Below are positions 1-11,802 of a stretch of 64,000 nucleotides of DNA, one piece after another. The notes beneath the pieces are model-generated. The model made no database searches, was not told where the DNA came from, and saw nothing but the letters and a program-made list of their open reading frames with translations. Position 1 is the stretch's first letter. Every line of letters begins with the position of its first letter. A program made the translations under genes and the position numbers. The stretch lies in NCBI GenBank assembly GCA_030035585.1, contig CM057462.1:144982734-145046733 (forward strand), given 5' to 3'. Source of the stretch: Dugong dugon. Taxonomy: Eukaryota; Chordata; Mammalia; Sirenia; Dugongidae.

Positions 1-1309
1 CATCTTAAGGCTCCACTTTTAATTCTATTTCTCTTGCTATATTCACCACACCTGCAGTTCTTCCTCCACTGAAGTCTTGAACCCCTCAAAGTCATCCTGG
101 AGAGTTGGAATCAACTTCTTCCAAATTCCTGTTAGTGTTGATATTTTGACCTCTTCCCATGAACCACAAATGTTCTCAATGGCATCTAGAATGGTGAATC
201 CTTTCCAGAAAGTTTTCAATTTTCTTTGCCCAGATCCATCAGAGGAATTACTATGTATGGCAGCTATAGGTTTAGGAAATGTATTTCTAAAATAATAAGA
301 CTTGAAAGTTGAAATTACTCCTTGATCCATGAGCTGCAGAATGGATGTTGTGTTAGCAGACATGAAAACAACATTAACCTCCTTGTACATCTCCTTCAGA
401 GCTCTTGGGTGACCAGGTGCATTGTTAATGAGCAGTAATATCTTGAAAGGAATCTTTTTTTTCTGAGTAGTAGATCTCAACAGTGGGCTTTAAATATTCA
501 GTAAACCATTTTTGTAAACAATGTGCTGTTATGCAGGCTTCGTGGTTCCATTTATTGAGCACAGGCAGAGTAGATTTAGCATAATTCTTAAGGGCCTTGG
601 GATTTTCATAATAGTAAGTGAATATTGACTTCAACTTAAAGTGACTGGTCGCATTAGCCCCTAACAAGAGAGTCAGCTTGTACTTTGAAACTTGAAAGCC
701 AGGCATTGACTTCTCCTCTCTAGCTATGAAAGTCCTAGATGGCATCTTCCTCCAGTATAGGGCTGTTTCGTCTATACTGAAAATCTGTCATTTAGTGTAG
801 CCACCTTCATCAATTAGCTAGATCTTCTGGATAACTTGCTGTAACTTCTACATGACCTTGCAAATTTATGTCATAAAGACGACTTCTTTCCTTAAGCCTC
901 ATGAACCAACTTCTGCCAGCTTCAAACTCTTCTTCTGAGCTTTTCATCTACCTCAGCCTTCATAGGATTAAAGAAAATTAGGGCCTTGCTGTGGATTAGG
1001 CTTTGGCTTAAGGGAATGTTGTGGCTAGTTTGCTTTTCTATCCAGACCACTAAAATTTTCTCCATATGAGCAATAAGGATATTTCACTTTCTTATTACTC
1101 GTGTGTACACTGGAACAGCCCTTTTAATTTCCTTCAAGAACTTTTCCTTTGCATTCACAACTTGGCTAACTGTTTAGTGCCAAGAGGCCTAGCTTTTGGC
1201 CTTTCTTAGCTTTCAACATGCCTTATTCACTAAGCTTAATAATTTCTAGCTTTTAATTTAAAGCAAGAGACACGTGGCTCTTCATTTCATTTGAACACTG
1301 AGAGACCAT
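1..1309 (-). pseudogene. Tigger transposase pseudogene (TIGD1-like, DDE type)
   Basis: This is a decayed transposase of the Tigger/CENP-B-like family, which cuts and pastes the element by a DDE/D nuclease. The likely start ATG is the complement of 1307-1309, followed by a helix-turn-helix region (about 1310 to 1130) broken by an in-frame stop. Two open stretches remain. 745-425 begins [17 protein letters not shown], and 480-43 contains [24 protein letters not shown] and [14 protein letters not shown]. The first catalytic Asp is readable at 770-772, in a SIDETALYW context. The position of the second is Asn (complement of 424-426, GTT) where the family has Asp. The third Asp (MDQG) is kept. With frameshifts and a lost catalytic residue it cannot encode an active enzyme. 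The C-terminal end is beyond position 1. Confidence 0.88.
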
Positions 1310-1713
1310 TGTAGGGGTATTAATTGGCCTAATTTCAATATTGTCGTGTCTCAGGGAATAGGGATATCTGATGAGAGGGAGAGAGACAGGGGAACGGCTG
1401 GTTGGTGGAGCAGTCAGAACATATACATTTATCGATTAATTTTGCCATCTTATATGGGAGCAGGTCGTGGTGCCCCAAAAAATTCCAACGGTAACATCAA
1501 AGATCACGGATCACAGATCACCGTAACAGATATAATAATAATGAAAAGGTTTGAAATATTTTGAGAATTACTAAACTGTGACACAGAGACACGAGGTGAG
1601 CACTTGCTGTTGGAAAAATGGTACCGGCAGACCTACTGGATGCCAGATTGCCACAAACCTTCCGTTTGTAAAAAATGCGTAACTGGGAAGCGCAATAAAA
1701 CAAGTTATGCCCG
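1..1713 (-). mobile_element. Tigger1-like DNA transposon remnant, cut by window edge
   Basis: This is a pogo-superfamily DNA transposon of the Tigger1 type, read on the minus strand. Its 5' end lies at the right: the bases at 1691-1713 (CGCAATAAAACAAGTTATGC then CCG) resemble the Tigger1 terminal inverted repeat, and TA follows at 1714-1715, the expected target dinucleotide. The non-coding stretch 1310-1713 is followed leftwards by transposase remnants to position 1, so the 3' part of the element lies outside the window. The coding part is interrupted by stops and small indels, as expected of a fossil. The family name is from memory of the Tigger1 sequence and protein. Confidence 0.9.
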
Positions 1714-2061
1714 TAAGAGACTGCACTTAGTGTATTAGAAATGTAATAGGTGCTCAAGGACTGTTTGCCAGAATTTGAGAGTAAAGGAAGGGAAAGACAT
1801 AAAGCGAGAGCTTGCCAGAGAAGAAAAGTTGCCTATAGATTGTTTCAGGAGAAAAGAGAGATTTAAGAAAGTTTTACAGTAAGATGCTGACAGAAGGGAA
1901 GAGAAGAAAGATACGAGAGAGAGAATTATTAATGATTTAAAATGCCAACGAGAGAGAGGATATTTTGGACAAAGAAAAAAGATAAAATCATCCTTGAAAG
2001 GAATAATGATAACTTTCTGAGACAGAAGCAGGAGATAAAATAAGGAAGTTATATTATATTG
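1714..2061. other. Unrecognised purine-rich stretch
   Basis: Plus-strand purine-rich DNA (many GAGAG and AAGAAA runs) lies between the Tigger end and a SINE fragment. Open frames on the minus strand here are made of low-complexity Ser/Leu/Phe residues and are not credible genes. No repeat family was recognised. Confidence 0.4.
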
Positions 2062-2130
2062 TAAAACCAAAAAAAAGAAAAACACCAAACCCATTGTCAT
2101 CAAGTCGATTCTGACTCATAGCGATTAGAT
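2062..2130 (-). mobile_element. AfroSINE 3' fragment
   Basis: A poly-A-like start followed by CCATTGTCATCAAGTCGATT is the reversed SINE tail (the complement of ...GACTCGACGGCAATGG). Only the tail of about 70 bp is recognisable; the sequence diverges after 2130. Confidence 0.7.
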
Positions 2131-2547
2131 TGTAAGTGCCTATTTATTTGTGTCTCCCACTATAGGATGTGGATTTCAAAAACGGCTCCAATTCTCCACC
2201 CCACGCTGTATCCACACCATTTATAATGTGATTCATAGACCCAGACTCTATCATAGATCCTGAGACGATAGTTGGATCTTAAAAAAGTCTTTGTTTTATG
2301 ATTGGATAGATGTTAGATGAATGAATGAACTGGTAAGTGAATGAGATAATGAAGTATAGTAAGCATAAGACCACTGCTGGGATTAAGATGGATATATTAT
2401 TTTTAGTTTGATTTTAGAATGCCTTATATATTAGTATAAGGAATAAGATGTTACCTATATAGTGAATGGGCTTTTTAAGTGTATTTGTTATATAGGTGCA
2501 ATATGATAAAAATATTGATATTATTTTATACTTACAGCAGTTGAAAA

Positions 2548-2736
2548 GTAGTCCTGGTGGTGCAGTGGCTAAAGCGTTCAACTGTTAACCCAAATGATGG
2601 CGGTTCGAACTACCAGCGGCTCCTCTGGGAGAAAGATGTGGCAGTCTGCGTAGGCAGAGATTTACAGCTTTGGAAACCCTGTGGGGTCCCTATGAATTGG
2701 AACTGACTCCACCGCACTGGGTTTGGTATTGGTTTA
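2548..2736 (+). mobile_element. AfroSINE, full length
   Basis: The tRNA-like head GTCCTGGTGGTGCAGTGGCT is followed by CTGTTAACCC (an anticodon-loop-like GTT), the B-box-like GGTTCGAAC, the body AGAAAGATGTGGCAGTCTGC, and a tail ending CTGGGTTTGGTATTGG. All segments are in the usual order. Weakly matching flanks (AGTTGAAAA and AGTTTAAAAA) may be a decayed target duplication. Confidence 0.92.
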
Positions 2737-3153
2737 TAGTTTAAAAATAGCCTTCACGTATTTTATTCCCCTGTGATGCTCACAGTAAATTTGTGTGTCA
2801 GGTAAATATTATTATGTATGTTTTGTAATCTGTATTATGAAAAATATATATTAAGGAGATTAAACTAATCACCCAGAGCCAGGACTCAAGCTCAAGTATT
2901 GTAATTGCATATATACTAATCTTTTTACGATATCACAAAGACTGTTTTAGGAAAAGTAGCTTGGTGGAATGAAAGACATTCACAACTGTTAATAAGAGAT
3001 GTTAGCTACTATTTAAAAAATAATGTCTTAAAGCTACATACTGTCATAGGGATACTGTATAGGGAAAAGAGAGTGATCAAAGGGTAAATAATAGTGTATG
3101 CTGTTTACTGATTTAAATATCTTTGATGTAAATACGATTCTATTGCTGTTCTT
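2737..3153. other. AT-rich, nothing recognised
   Basis: There are no credible open frames, RNA genes or repeats that I can name. The composition matches the surrounding unique DNA. Confidence 0.4.
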
Positions 3154-3365
3154 AAAAAAAAAAAAAAAAAAAAAAAACCCAGTGCCATCGAGTCAATTCC
3201 GACTCATAGAGATCCTACAAGACAGAGTAAAACTGCCCCATAGGGTTTCCAAGGCTGTAAATCTTTAAGTAAACTGCTACATCTTTCTCCTGCAGAGTGG
3301 CTGGTGAGTTTGAACCATCGACCCTTCTAAAATCAAACTTTAAACACTGCGTCACCAGGGCTCCT
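3154..3365 (-). mobile_element. AfroSINE, full length, with a long A-run
   Basis: On the plus strand it begins with an A-run at 3154-3177, followed by the tail CCAGTGCCATCGAGTCAATT and the body. It ends with CGTCACCAGGGCTCCTTA, the complement of the SINE head. The long A-run at the 3' end suggests template-primed insertion with little later decay of the run. Confidence 0.92.
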
Positions 3366-4478
3366 TAGATACTACAAATTATAAAATAATAATAAAAAAA
3401 TTCATATAACCAAATCCAGTATTTTCAACATGAAGAATGGCTCATAAGTGAAAAACAAAATTGTTTTGTTATTTTTTTAAGATTTTTTCCTAGAAACATT
3501 TTGAGCATCAATCTATTATTCATTCCTTTTCCTAAAACTTTAAGCTGTTATTTAAATCTTACTGATTTCATACTCTCTTTTCTGTGTCTTAAAAAATCCA
3601 TAAGATAAAAACAAAAAAGAAACAGTCAATACATGTAAGTGATATAATAAAAATAAGACTAGAAGGCATGAACATGACTATACCTAAAAAAATAGAAAAA
3701 TATTTTAAAATTATTTCACATCAGTAGTTCGTTGAAACTTGTTACATGTACTTGATTTATGTAGAGCCATACAGAGAAGCTGACAAGTAACTTTTTCTCC
3801 ATATCCCCTCCAACTTCCATGCCTCGTTCATTGTGCCATTTATATTCTGAAATAACTATGAAAATTACCAAGAGTCTATGGATCAGCAACTAAGAGTCTA
3901 TGAAAATAGTCTGGTAATTTTGTTGCAAGTGTCTTCCGTGTTTGTCATTTGTTTTAATTTTGTATTTTTCAGCAGGCCTTACCAAAATATGTAATAAACA
4001 TGAGCTCCTCACCTCTGCTCAAATTCGTTTGTAACTAAACTGTTATTTTAAAAAATTTAAAGACACACTCCCCTCCCACAATTTTCTAAGATATCTGTTA
4101 TTGACAACACCCTGGTTCTTTCCTTTCTATAAAAGCAGAATATGGCTACCTACTTCTAGGATGTACTTCAATTGAGAAAGAAGTATGGATTGGGCAGTTT
4201 AAAACATAAAAGTTATTTTTAGCGTGAGAGAGAAGCATTCAATAGGATGGGCTGTACAATTTGTCTGACAACAACTTTACGACATTAAAAAAAAATGGAA
4301 GTACACTTACTACCAGGCATTTCTTATATTTATTTAATTACATACCCATGCCATAGTTTTTTTTTTTTTTTTTTTTACAAAATGGCTGCTAGCTAGAGAC
4401 AGATGGTTACAAGATGAGGAAGAGACAATAATAACTAAGACACTGCCTTGGCTAATGGAAGTTAGAATTTATTGAAAC
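3366..4478. other. AT-rich, nothing recognised
   Basis: About 1.1 kb of AT-rich DNA with a T-run near 4357-4376 and no credible gene or named repeat. Confidence 0.4.
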
Positions 4479-4646
4479 AGCCTTCATTGGTCAGTGATTA
4501 AAGCGATCAACTGCTAACCAAAAAGTCGGTGGTTCAAAACCACCAGCAACTCTGAGGGAAAAAGATGTGGCAGTCAGCTTCCATAGAGATTTACAGCCTT
4601 GGAAACCCTAAGGGGTTGCTATGAGTCAGCATCGACTTGGGGTTTA
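4479..4646 (+). mobile_element. AfroSINE, nearly full length
   Basis: CTGCTAACCAAAAAGTCGGT and GGTTCAAAACCACCAG mark the tRNA-like head; AAGATGTGGCAGTCAGC the body; ATGAGTCAGCATCGACTTGG the tail. The first few bases of the head are diverged. Confidence 0.88.
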
Positions 4647-4739
4647 GAGGTGGTAAACATGCATACAGGAAATAAAATATGTAATAAACTTTTAATGGTG
4701 GACAATCCTGTGCAATTATTATCTTTTACAATAACATGG

Positions 4740-4806
4740 AAAGAAATTAAGGAATGAAGGAAGGAAAGAAAGGAGGGAGGGAGGAATAGGAGGGAAGAAA
4801 GAAGAG
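4740..4806 (+). repeat. GGAA/GAAG purine microsatellite
   Basis: A degenerate run of GAAG, GAAA and GGAG units. Confidence 0.75.
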
Positions 4807-4807
4807 A

Positions 4808-5035
4808 ATGCTTATGCTTGCTTTAAAACTCTCCATGGTTCATTACATAGAACACTGAAAACTGTTCCAGATGGGAGAGGAGTGGTTGTTAAATGAACAG
4901 GATGCATAACTCCATCTCACGCATTTAAAATTCTGTTTAGATACCACCTCACCCAGATCCCATGCGGTCTCATCTCTCAGCATCTGCTTCAAAGTCACTG
5001 TTCAAGTGGTTCATGGAACTACAATTCCTTATTTT
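4808..5035 (+). repeat. Possible L2 3' fragment
   Basis: TTAAAACTCTCCATGGTTCA with a following CATAGAA resembles the L2 segment that contains CTCCCTATTGCCTACAGGAT. Later CACCCAGATCC and CTTCAAAGTCACTG fit the downstream order loosely. This is a weak assignment from memory. Confidence 0.35.
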
Positions 5036-5237
5036 ATTTTATTTTTAGTCAGAAAGAACTTTACTACATTTAAAAGAGAATACAAAAGGAAAACAGAGAA
5101 GGAACACTATAAATTAGAAAATATTTAATTAATCTACATTAAATATCTCAGTGCTTAGATTCCTGATCCAACTTCATAGGTGAATTGCCTCTGAGAAGAT
5201 ACTATTACATTTGCCCATTATTAGAGGTTGGATCACA

Positions 5238-5261
5238 AAAAAAAAAAAAAAAAAAAAAAAA
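5238..5261 (+). repeat. Poly-A run
   Basis: An uninterrupted A-run of about 24 bases. No element upstream of it was recognised. Confidence 0.8.
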
Positions 5262-5416
5262 GTCACACAGTTTAATTTTTAATTAGCATGCTCAAACACA
5301 AAGTTATTGTTTTGTCACTCACTTAATACCATTATATTTTGTTTTAAAATCCTGTCTGAGGGAAGTATCTTATCCACAAACAACTGGATAGATAAGCAAT
5401 TGATATATGTTGTAAT

Positions 5417-5588
5417 TAAAAAAAACAAACAAAACCAAGCCCTTTGCCCTCAAGTCAATTCTGACTCATAGCGACCCTACAGAACAGAGTAGAACTGTCC
5501 CATAGGGTTTCCAGGGAGCGCCTGGTGGGTTTTAACTGCTGACTTTTTGGTTGGCAGCCAAACTCAACCACTACACCAGCAGGTTTCC
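5417..5588 (-). mobile_element. AfroSINE, full length
   Basis: It starts with an A-rich tail, then CCTCAAGTCAATTCTGACTC and CCATAGGGTTTCCAGGGAGC, and ends CTACACCAGCAGGTTTCC, the complement of the head. Internal sequence between the middle and the B-box region is shortened. Confidence 0.88.
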
Positions 5589-6305
5589 ATGTTGTAGTTA
5601 GGGAGACTAAATAAACACCCTTCTCCTGAGCAGGAGTTTAGGAAAAACTGAACTGGAAATAAACTATGCAGAAAGACAGAAGTTAAAATACCAATTTTAT
5701 TACTCATAAAAGCTGTAGAGAAAGATTAGACTGGTGTGCCGTAAAGGACTTGATTATATTGACTCCTGGAATTAGACATAGGCTGTGCCGATTTGGCTTT
5801 GAGATATGTGACCTGCCACAATAAAACTAAAAGTGTGGAGTCCTTTGGAAGAATGCCTACATTCTGATTTCTAAGGGAGGAAAGAGTGGAGCTATGAATT
5901 CTGAATTCCTCGCCACTCATATAACTCAATCTAATTCCTTCAGTAGGAGTACAGGGTGGAGCAATAAGACAAGAATGCAAAGGAAACATCCATCGCGAAC
6001 AAGAAGTGCTTCCCAACACACCATTAACACCAGCTTTCCAGGGATTTCAATCCTTACTCAATATACGTATACACACACAAAGTGGATTAGCTGAAAATCC
6101 TTACCTCTGAATGTTTCTTCTTGATCTCAGATTTCTTTTGTCTCTGCTTTTGCAGTTCACTGATACTTCAAATATATGATTTTCATCATTTCTCTGGACT
6201 TTTTTTGTTGTAGAAGACAAAGTTGTCTATTATTAAATAATTTATTCTACTAGGAAGAAAAACCCAATGAAGGTGTTGATGTCTTTTATAGAATTTTTCT
6301 AGACC
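5589..6305. other. No gene recognised
   Basis: Unrecognised DNA. Overlapping short frames on both strands between 5726 and 6094 have no recognisable domain and no coding-like composition. Confidence 0.4.
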
Positions 6306-6436
6306 CTGCTAAACAAAAGTTTGGCAGTTCGAATCCACCAGCCATTCCTTGGACACCCAATGGGGCAGTTCTGCTCTGTCCTATAGGGTTTCTATTAGTC
6401 GGAATAGACTCGACGGTAATGGGTTTTGGTTTTGGT
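6306..6436 (+). mobile_element. AfroSINE, 5'-truncated with internal deletion
   Basis: It begins at CTGCTAAACAAAAGTTTGGC, inside the head, keeps GTTCGAATCCACCAGCC, jumps to CCCAATGGGGCAGTTCTGCT and ends GACTCGACGGTAATGGG. The body segment AGAAAGATGTGGCAG is missing. Confidence 0.88.
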
Positions 6437-6539
6437 ATAGCCCTTAGAAGTTCCACTCACTTTCCTGGATTTCAAATATAAAATCTCTTTAGTTAAGTTT
6501 GAAATATTACTTTTCATCCCATGAAGGCCCTTATTTCCC

Positions 6540-6960
6540 TTACCAAATGACAGATTCCTAATGGTTTCCTGTTCTATCTCTGTCTACCTCAATCATTCAC
6601 GTATACTCTGCTATACTTATTTTTCTGAAATACTATCTTTGTCAGATTCCTCCCTCATTTGCAAAACTTGATTGCTCTCTTGTGCCTACAGAATAAAGTT
6701 CAAATTCTCTAGATTATGAATCACTTCAGACACTCTCAGGTGAAAACAACGGACATCCTTCATTTGTCTGGCATAAAAAATATGAGGTATTTATTTTTTC
6801 ATATAACAAAAAGTCATGAGATATGGTTGTTCCAGAGTTGGCTTATTCGGGAGCTCTACAGTGTTAACAAAACACAGGATTCTTCCATCTTCCCAAAGAA
6901 TCATCTTCAGTATGCTGACTTTGTCCACGGAAACCTCCCCTAATAGTCAAACATGGGTTC
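6540..6960 (+). repeat. Possible L2 LINE 3' fragment
   Basis: CTTGTGCCTACAGAATAAAG followed by TTCAAATTCTCTAG resembles the L2 stretch CCTACAGGATAAAGTCCAAA. GAAACCTCCCCTAATAG near 6928-6944 fits the later L2 region. This is an ancient, highly diverged copy; the assignment is by eye. Confidence 0.5.
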
Positions 6961-9900
6961 CACAATGTAGAGCAAGTGCTACTACATTTAATGGGAAAAT
7001 GGATTATTTTTTCTATGATTCTACTTTTATAAAGGACAAAATATTTCCAAGTAGGCCTCCAACAGTTTTTTATTCACTTTATATTGTTCCGAAAGAGTTA
7101 TATGCCTGCTCCTAAACAAATGAATAGAAATGACAATGAGATTGGGGCCAATGTTATTGTTCTGGGATCGTAGAAATGTTTTTACTTTCTTTTGAACTCA
7201 GAAGAAAAATGAATATAATAATAATGAATAGATTTTAATGCATACAGCCTGGATTATATTTCTCTTTTTACTAAAGCCGTTGTAAAATATAACTTTATTT
7301 ATTTACTTTTATGGAAGAAGGAGTCCACAAAGGCAAAAGTGTATAGGACCAGAAACAATATATATTTTTAGAAAGAATTTAATGCAATCTATAATATGAT
7401 TGATTTTTAAATATAAACTACAGAAAGTAAAGCCTGACAAAGTCTTCTCTTATGGTGGACATGTAAAGTAGATGACAGTATTTAAAGAGCAAGTTAATAG
7501 AAAAATAGATTTTGATACATTAAATTCTGCTATAAAAGCAAGTGGTTGGAATTCAAACATGCTTAATATTAAGATATATTTGGATTGTGAATACATAGAA
7601 GTGTAGATAAGTTGGAGGAATATCATTCTTCTATTTTATTGGAAAATCAACTATATTACTGATCTTTCATACATATTTAATATATTTCTTTTTAAACGTG
7701 TAAGATGTAGTGGCTTTAATGTAAAGAAATATACAATTGTATACATATGAAAGTCCCAGACACATACACATTGAATATTAAAACAATGCAGGCATAATAA
7801 ATATTTGAGGAAAAAGCAACTTTTAAATAAGGAAAACACCATAGACAGCATTTAACCTAGACCGAATCTGAAGAATTTCTTTCCAATCTAAGCACTTCCC
7901 TTAATTATGAATGAGTTTTAGGGATTGTCACTTACACTCCTCAGTTTCCAATCCTGTAAAATAAGGAGTGTTTTATAGTTTCCTTCCCTTTCTAACAGTC
8001 TAAAATAAATAAAAATTGAAACCAAATATATGGGGTGGGGAATTATGACACAAAGTGTTTTAGTAAAAAAATTTGGAATATTTTTTTTCCTCATATACTG
8101 TAGTACAATATTCACATGTACTTAAATTGATACCAGACACTTTCCAGAGTTGAAGTCAATTGCTTAATAAGATTGCCTTTAATCTCTTTAAAACTAATTT
8201 AGCTCTTTTTTTTTTTTTTAAAAAAGTATCCTGTCTGACAACTTTTATCTTTCATTTTAATGCACATGCTGTCAGTCGGCTAGAGATTATCAGTGCCTTA
8301 TTTCTGGACATTTTTCGGCTCTTATCATCTGTGAGTATCTTTCTGTCTCTGTCTTGTCTTGCAATTATAGTCTTTAGTGGTTTCAGTTCTCTCTCTTCCT
8401 CTCAGAGCAGTATTGGCTCTAGCCTATCAGTGCGACAGGATACACATTTTTAAGGGACCTGCATGCTTTTGTGACTATAGTATTACCCAAGAGCATGAGA
8501 AAGTTAACCCATTTTAAAGACCGAGTGTACAAAATAAAATGCTTTTCAAACCATGTTTCTTATTTCAATAATAAAGCATGTTAAATCACCAAAGCATGTA
8601 CAATTTCATCAATACCCTCTTGTAAAAGATAGAGTTTGTTTTTTCTTCAAAGAACTGATGGCATGTGATTTGAGAGTTTCCTTTTCATTCACTGGGAATA
8701 AAGTAGCGTGACACAGTTACTTGAATAATTCATAAGAGAAGAATAAAAGATTTATCAATAAAAACAGGGTCAAGTTCCCACTGCAGAACCTTAGAATATA
8801 AGCATATGCTAGAACAGCATTAGTGGAGAGTTATATATTTCAATGCTCAACTTAAATTTTCACCCAGTGCAGGCCTTTATTAATAATACAGGAAATACCC
8901 AAACCACCAAAAAGCCTATATATTTTAGAAGAGCTGATTTTTAAATATTACTCATGGGAAAAATCTTCTTATGCTGCTAAAATAATTTTCCATTATTTTA
9001 GTTTTTAAGGGCTGCTAGAGTATCCTTAACATAATAAAAGACTTTGTTTTTTCCTCCCAACAGAGGTACTTGTATAGCCTCCTGTAGCATGCTGTTTTCA
9101 GAGTCTATCACATAAATGTCATGTCATCTATGTATAATGTGTTGTTTCATCTTACATACGTGTGCATATGATATATTTATTTTACATATTCTCATATGTG
9201 ATGAAACTATAGGTGAAGGCTAAAGCAAGACTGTGTGGGTGTGATTACACTGCAGACATACCTTTGCAGGACTGAAGAAAGAACTGTCAGCTGATGTCCC
9301 TGCATACAGCAGTCATAACGACCCTGACAAGTTGCTGCCAGCAGAAAGGGATATTCCAGAGATAGCACAACTACCAAAAGCAAGACAAATGCTTTTGGAA
9401 TCAGTGATAAATCATATAAGCTGTTTCAAACTTCCCCTTAGTGTATTGATTATAATTAAAATAAACTAATTAATTAGAATCATCATCATCATCATGCTCA
9501 CATATGTTAAGCTCACAGATGAGAGGGAAATGGCTCTCTGGATTCTCGGGGTGATGTTTAACAATGATAGGAACAGACTGAAGTCACAAACCCTCATCTG
9601 TTAAGCAGGTAGAGAAATTATTACCCATTCTTTTACCCTAGGATTCTCCGACGATGTCCTACTTAAAGGCATTTTTTTTTTTTTTTTTTTTTTTACTTTG
9701 AATGTCTCCCCAGGAAGGCATGATATGATGTTAATTAGTTGGTCACTTTTGAGCACATTGACCTGAAATAAATGTGCCTTAAAATGTCACAGCACAGATT
9801 ATTCAGAATTTATTATTAACTTTCATTAATAATAGTCGGCATACATGTATCGATTCACAAGCCATATATACCTTAATGATACACATCAAGAAAGATTATG

Positions 9901-10640
9901 GTGGTTCTTAAAAATCACGTATTGATTTTTACTACTACACTTTTTCCCACACATTTGACAGTTTCTTGTCATGGATGGTGATGATGCAAGGCAGTGCCTC
10001 GAGACTGAAGTTTGTTGAAATCCCTAAAACAATTTACTATTACTTTTAGCCATGGTATGAATATCCTAACAACAGTTCGGACTCTCTTTGCACATAGTTT
10101 CCAGTTTACTAAATGCAAATTCATAATAGGGAACAGGATATAATCATCAATATTCATTTAGACCCGGATTTCAATAAATAACAAAATAACATACCAACAT
10201 AGTATCATTATATATAAGTAATTAAAAAACAAACCTAGATCTTTTTCTCCTTGAGGATTTTTTTTCATTAAGTTACAACTAATTAGGAATGCTGCATATA
10301 AAAAAGAAACATCCAATTAAAAAGAAATTTCATGTTCTACCTTGCAGGGAAGGTTTTCCAAGAAACAGTGACCAGTTTCTTATTGTGAACACTATTTCAT
10401 AAGTTATACCTACAAATGTTGAAGGTTGTATTCTTAAGTTTTAGATATATTGCTGTTAACACTATCAATATGAAAGAATAGCAATATTTTTTAAATTACC
10501 TAACATATTTAGAAGTGTTTTCTTAATTTAGTAGAATCTGGTAATGGATATAAAAAATTCATAACTTCAAATGAGCAATAAACTTTTTATAATACCTCCA
10601 GTGAATATATCAGTATTGAATTACATTATGAAGTTGCATA
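6961..10640. other. Long AT-rich stretch without recognised genes
   Basis: About 3.7 kb of AT-rich DNA. The short open frames here lack domain signals. Simple repeats include (CAT)n at 9478-9496 and a T-run at 9671-9693. A less AT-rich interval at 9225-9420 could be an old repeat or conserved non-coding DNA, but I could not identify it. Confidence 0.45.
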
Positions 10641-10793
10641 CCAAAAAACCAAAAAAACCAAACCCATTGCCATCGAGTTGATTCCGACTCCATAGCAACC
10701 CTATAGGACAGAGTAGAATAGCCCCACTAGGGTTTCCAAGGAGCGGCTGGTAAATTAGAACTGCCAACCTTTTGGTTAGTCGCATAAGCACCC
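10641..10793 (-). mobile_element. AfroSINE, 5'-truncated
   Basis: CCAAAAAACC, then AACCCATTGCCATCGAGTTG, CCCACTAGGGTTTCCAAGGA and CCAACCTTTTGGTTAGTCGC. The last bases of the complementary head (ACCAGGGCTCC) are absent. Confidence 0.88.
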
Positions 10794-10834
10794 ATAAATA
10801 GCCAATTATTACTCTCCATTTTCTGAAAATAATA

Positions 10835-11030
10835 TCTGATAATAATAATAACTAATACTCATCATGTGCTTAGGAATGTGTTATGGGCTTTACCTATATG
10901 TTCTGCTTTTATATAACACTGTGTATATTGTATATAGTATCCCCAATAAAATCAGAGAGACTGTGTCTTAATCCAAAAATGACAAAGAGTGACAGTGGCT
11001 GAGCCAGAATGTGAACTCAGGACAAAACAG
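10835..11030 (-). mobile_element. MIR SINE, old and diverged
   Basis: ATAATAATAACTAATACTCA and ATGTGCTTAGGAATGTGTTA match the MIR segment that reads (in this orientation) AGCTAACATTTATTGAGC...TATGTGCCAGG. Later GGCTGAGCCAGAATGTGAAC fits MIR GGCAGAGCTGGGATTCGAAC. Ancient mammal-wide repeat. Confidence 0.55.
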
Positions 11031-11105
11031 AAATTGAAAATAATCTTCAGTCATAAGCATGAAAGCTTTAAGGATTATGATGGATCAAGGGTTTATAGGA
11101 TGTTT

Positions 11106-11276
11106 AAAAAAAAAAAAAACCTCTTTGCTGTTGAATTGATTCTGACTCATAGCAACCCCATAGGACAGAGACTATAACTTCCCCACAGCGTTTCCAAGGA
11201 GTGGCTGGTGGATCAGAACTACCGATCTTTTGGTTTAGCAGCCGAGATCTTAACCACTGTGCCACCAAGGCTCCTA
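11106..11276 (-). mobile_element. AfroSINE, full length
   Basis: An A-run is followed by CTGTTGAATTGATTCTGACT, CCCCACAGCGTTTCCAAGGA and CCACTGTGCCACCAAGGCTC, the complement of the tRNA-like head. Confidence 0.92.
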
Positions 11277-11802
11277 TAGGATGATATATCCATTATGTCA
11301 TTAATCCTCAAATGTAATCAAGAAAAAAGGCACAATCCTTGAATGATGAAAGCTGGGATTCACAGATGGTTTAGGGTGAAAATAGTCTTTATTAAATATC
11401 TTAGCAATTGACCTAAGGGCTTCCTTATAATTAAACACCTGCTCACCTTTCTACTATTACATATATGAGCCCTTGAGGATAACAACAGTAACATCTTTAG
11501 ATTTCCTTGAAGTACTTTACAAAATAAGTTCTTGGGAATGTTTAAGTCAACGCAAATTAGTAAAGGGACTCATTCAATTCAGTATGCATATATTAAATGT
11601 CTTAATGCATATTGCAAAACATTGGTCTATTGCAATAAAATGATAAATAAAAAAAACTCTTGTTCTCACATAGCCCTCAGTATTGCGCAAGACAAAAAAA
11701 AAAAAAAAAAAAAGACTTCCATGACAATTTTATAAATTTTGAGATAGAAGTCTGACTAAGGCATTATTTAAGCAGAAAATACAGCCCAAATTTGAATCTA
11801 CC
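11277..11802. other. AT-rich, nothing recognised
   Basis: Contains an A-run at 11693-11713 and no credible gene or named repeat. Confidence 0.4.

Noticed and set aside
1735-2103. Minus-strand frame of 122 codons rich in Phe, Leu and Ser
   Set aside because: A complement of purine-rich DNA; no domain, start context or splice structure supports it.
5726-6094. Overlapping 97- and 66-codon frames on opposite strands
   Set aside because: No domain, no codon bias and no splice or promoter signal.
9478-9496. CAT repeat as part of a coding His tract
   Set aside because: The frame is closed on both sides and the setting is AT-rich non-coding DNA.
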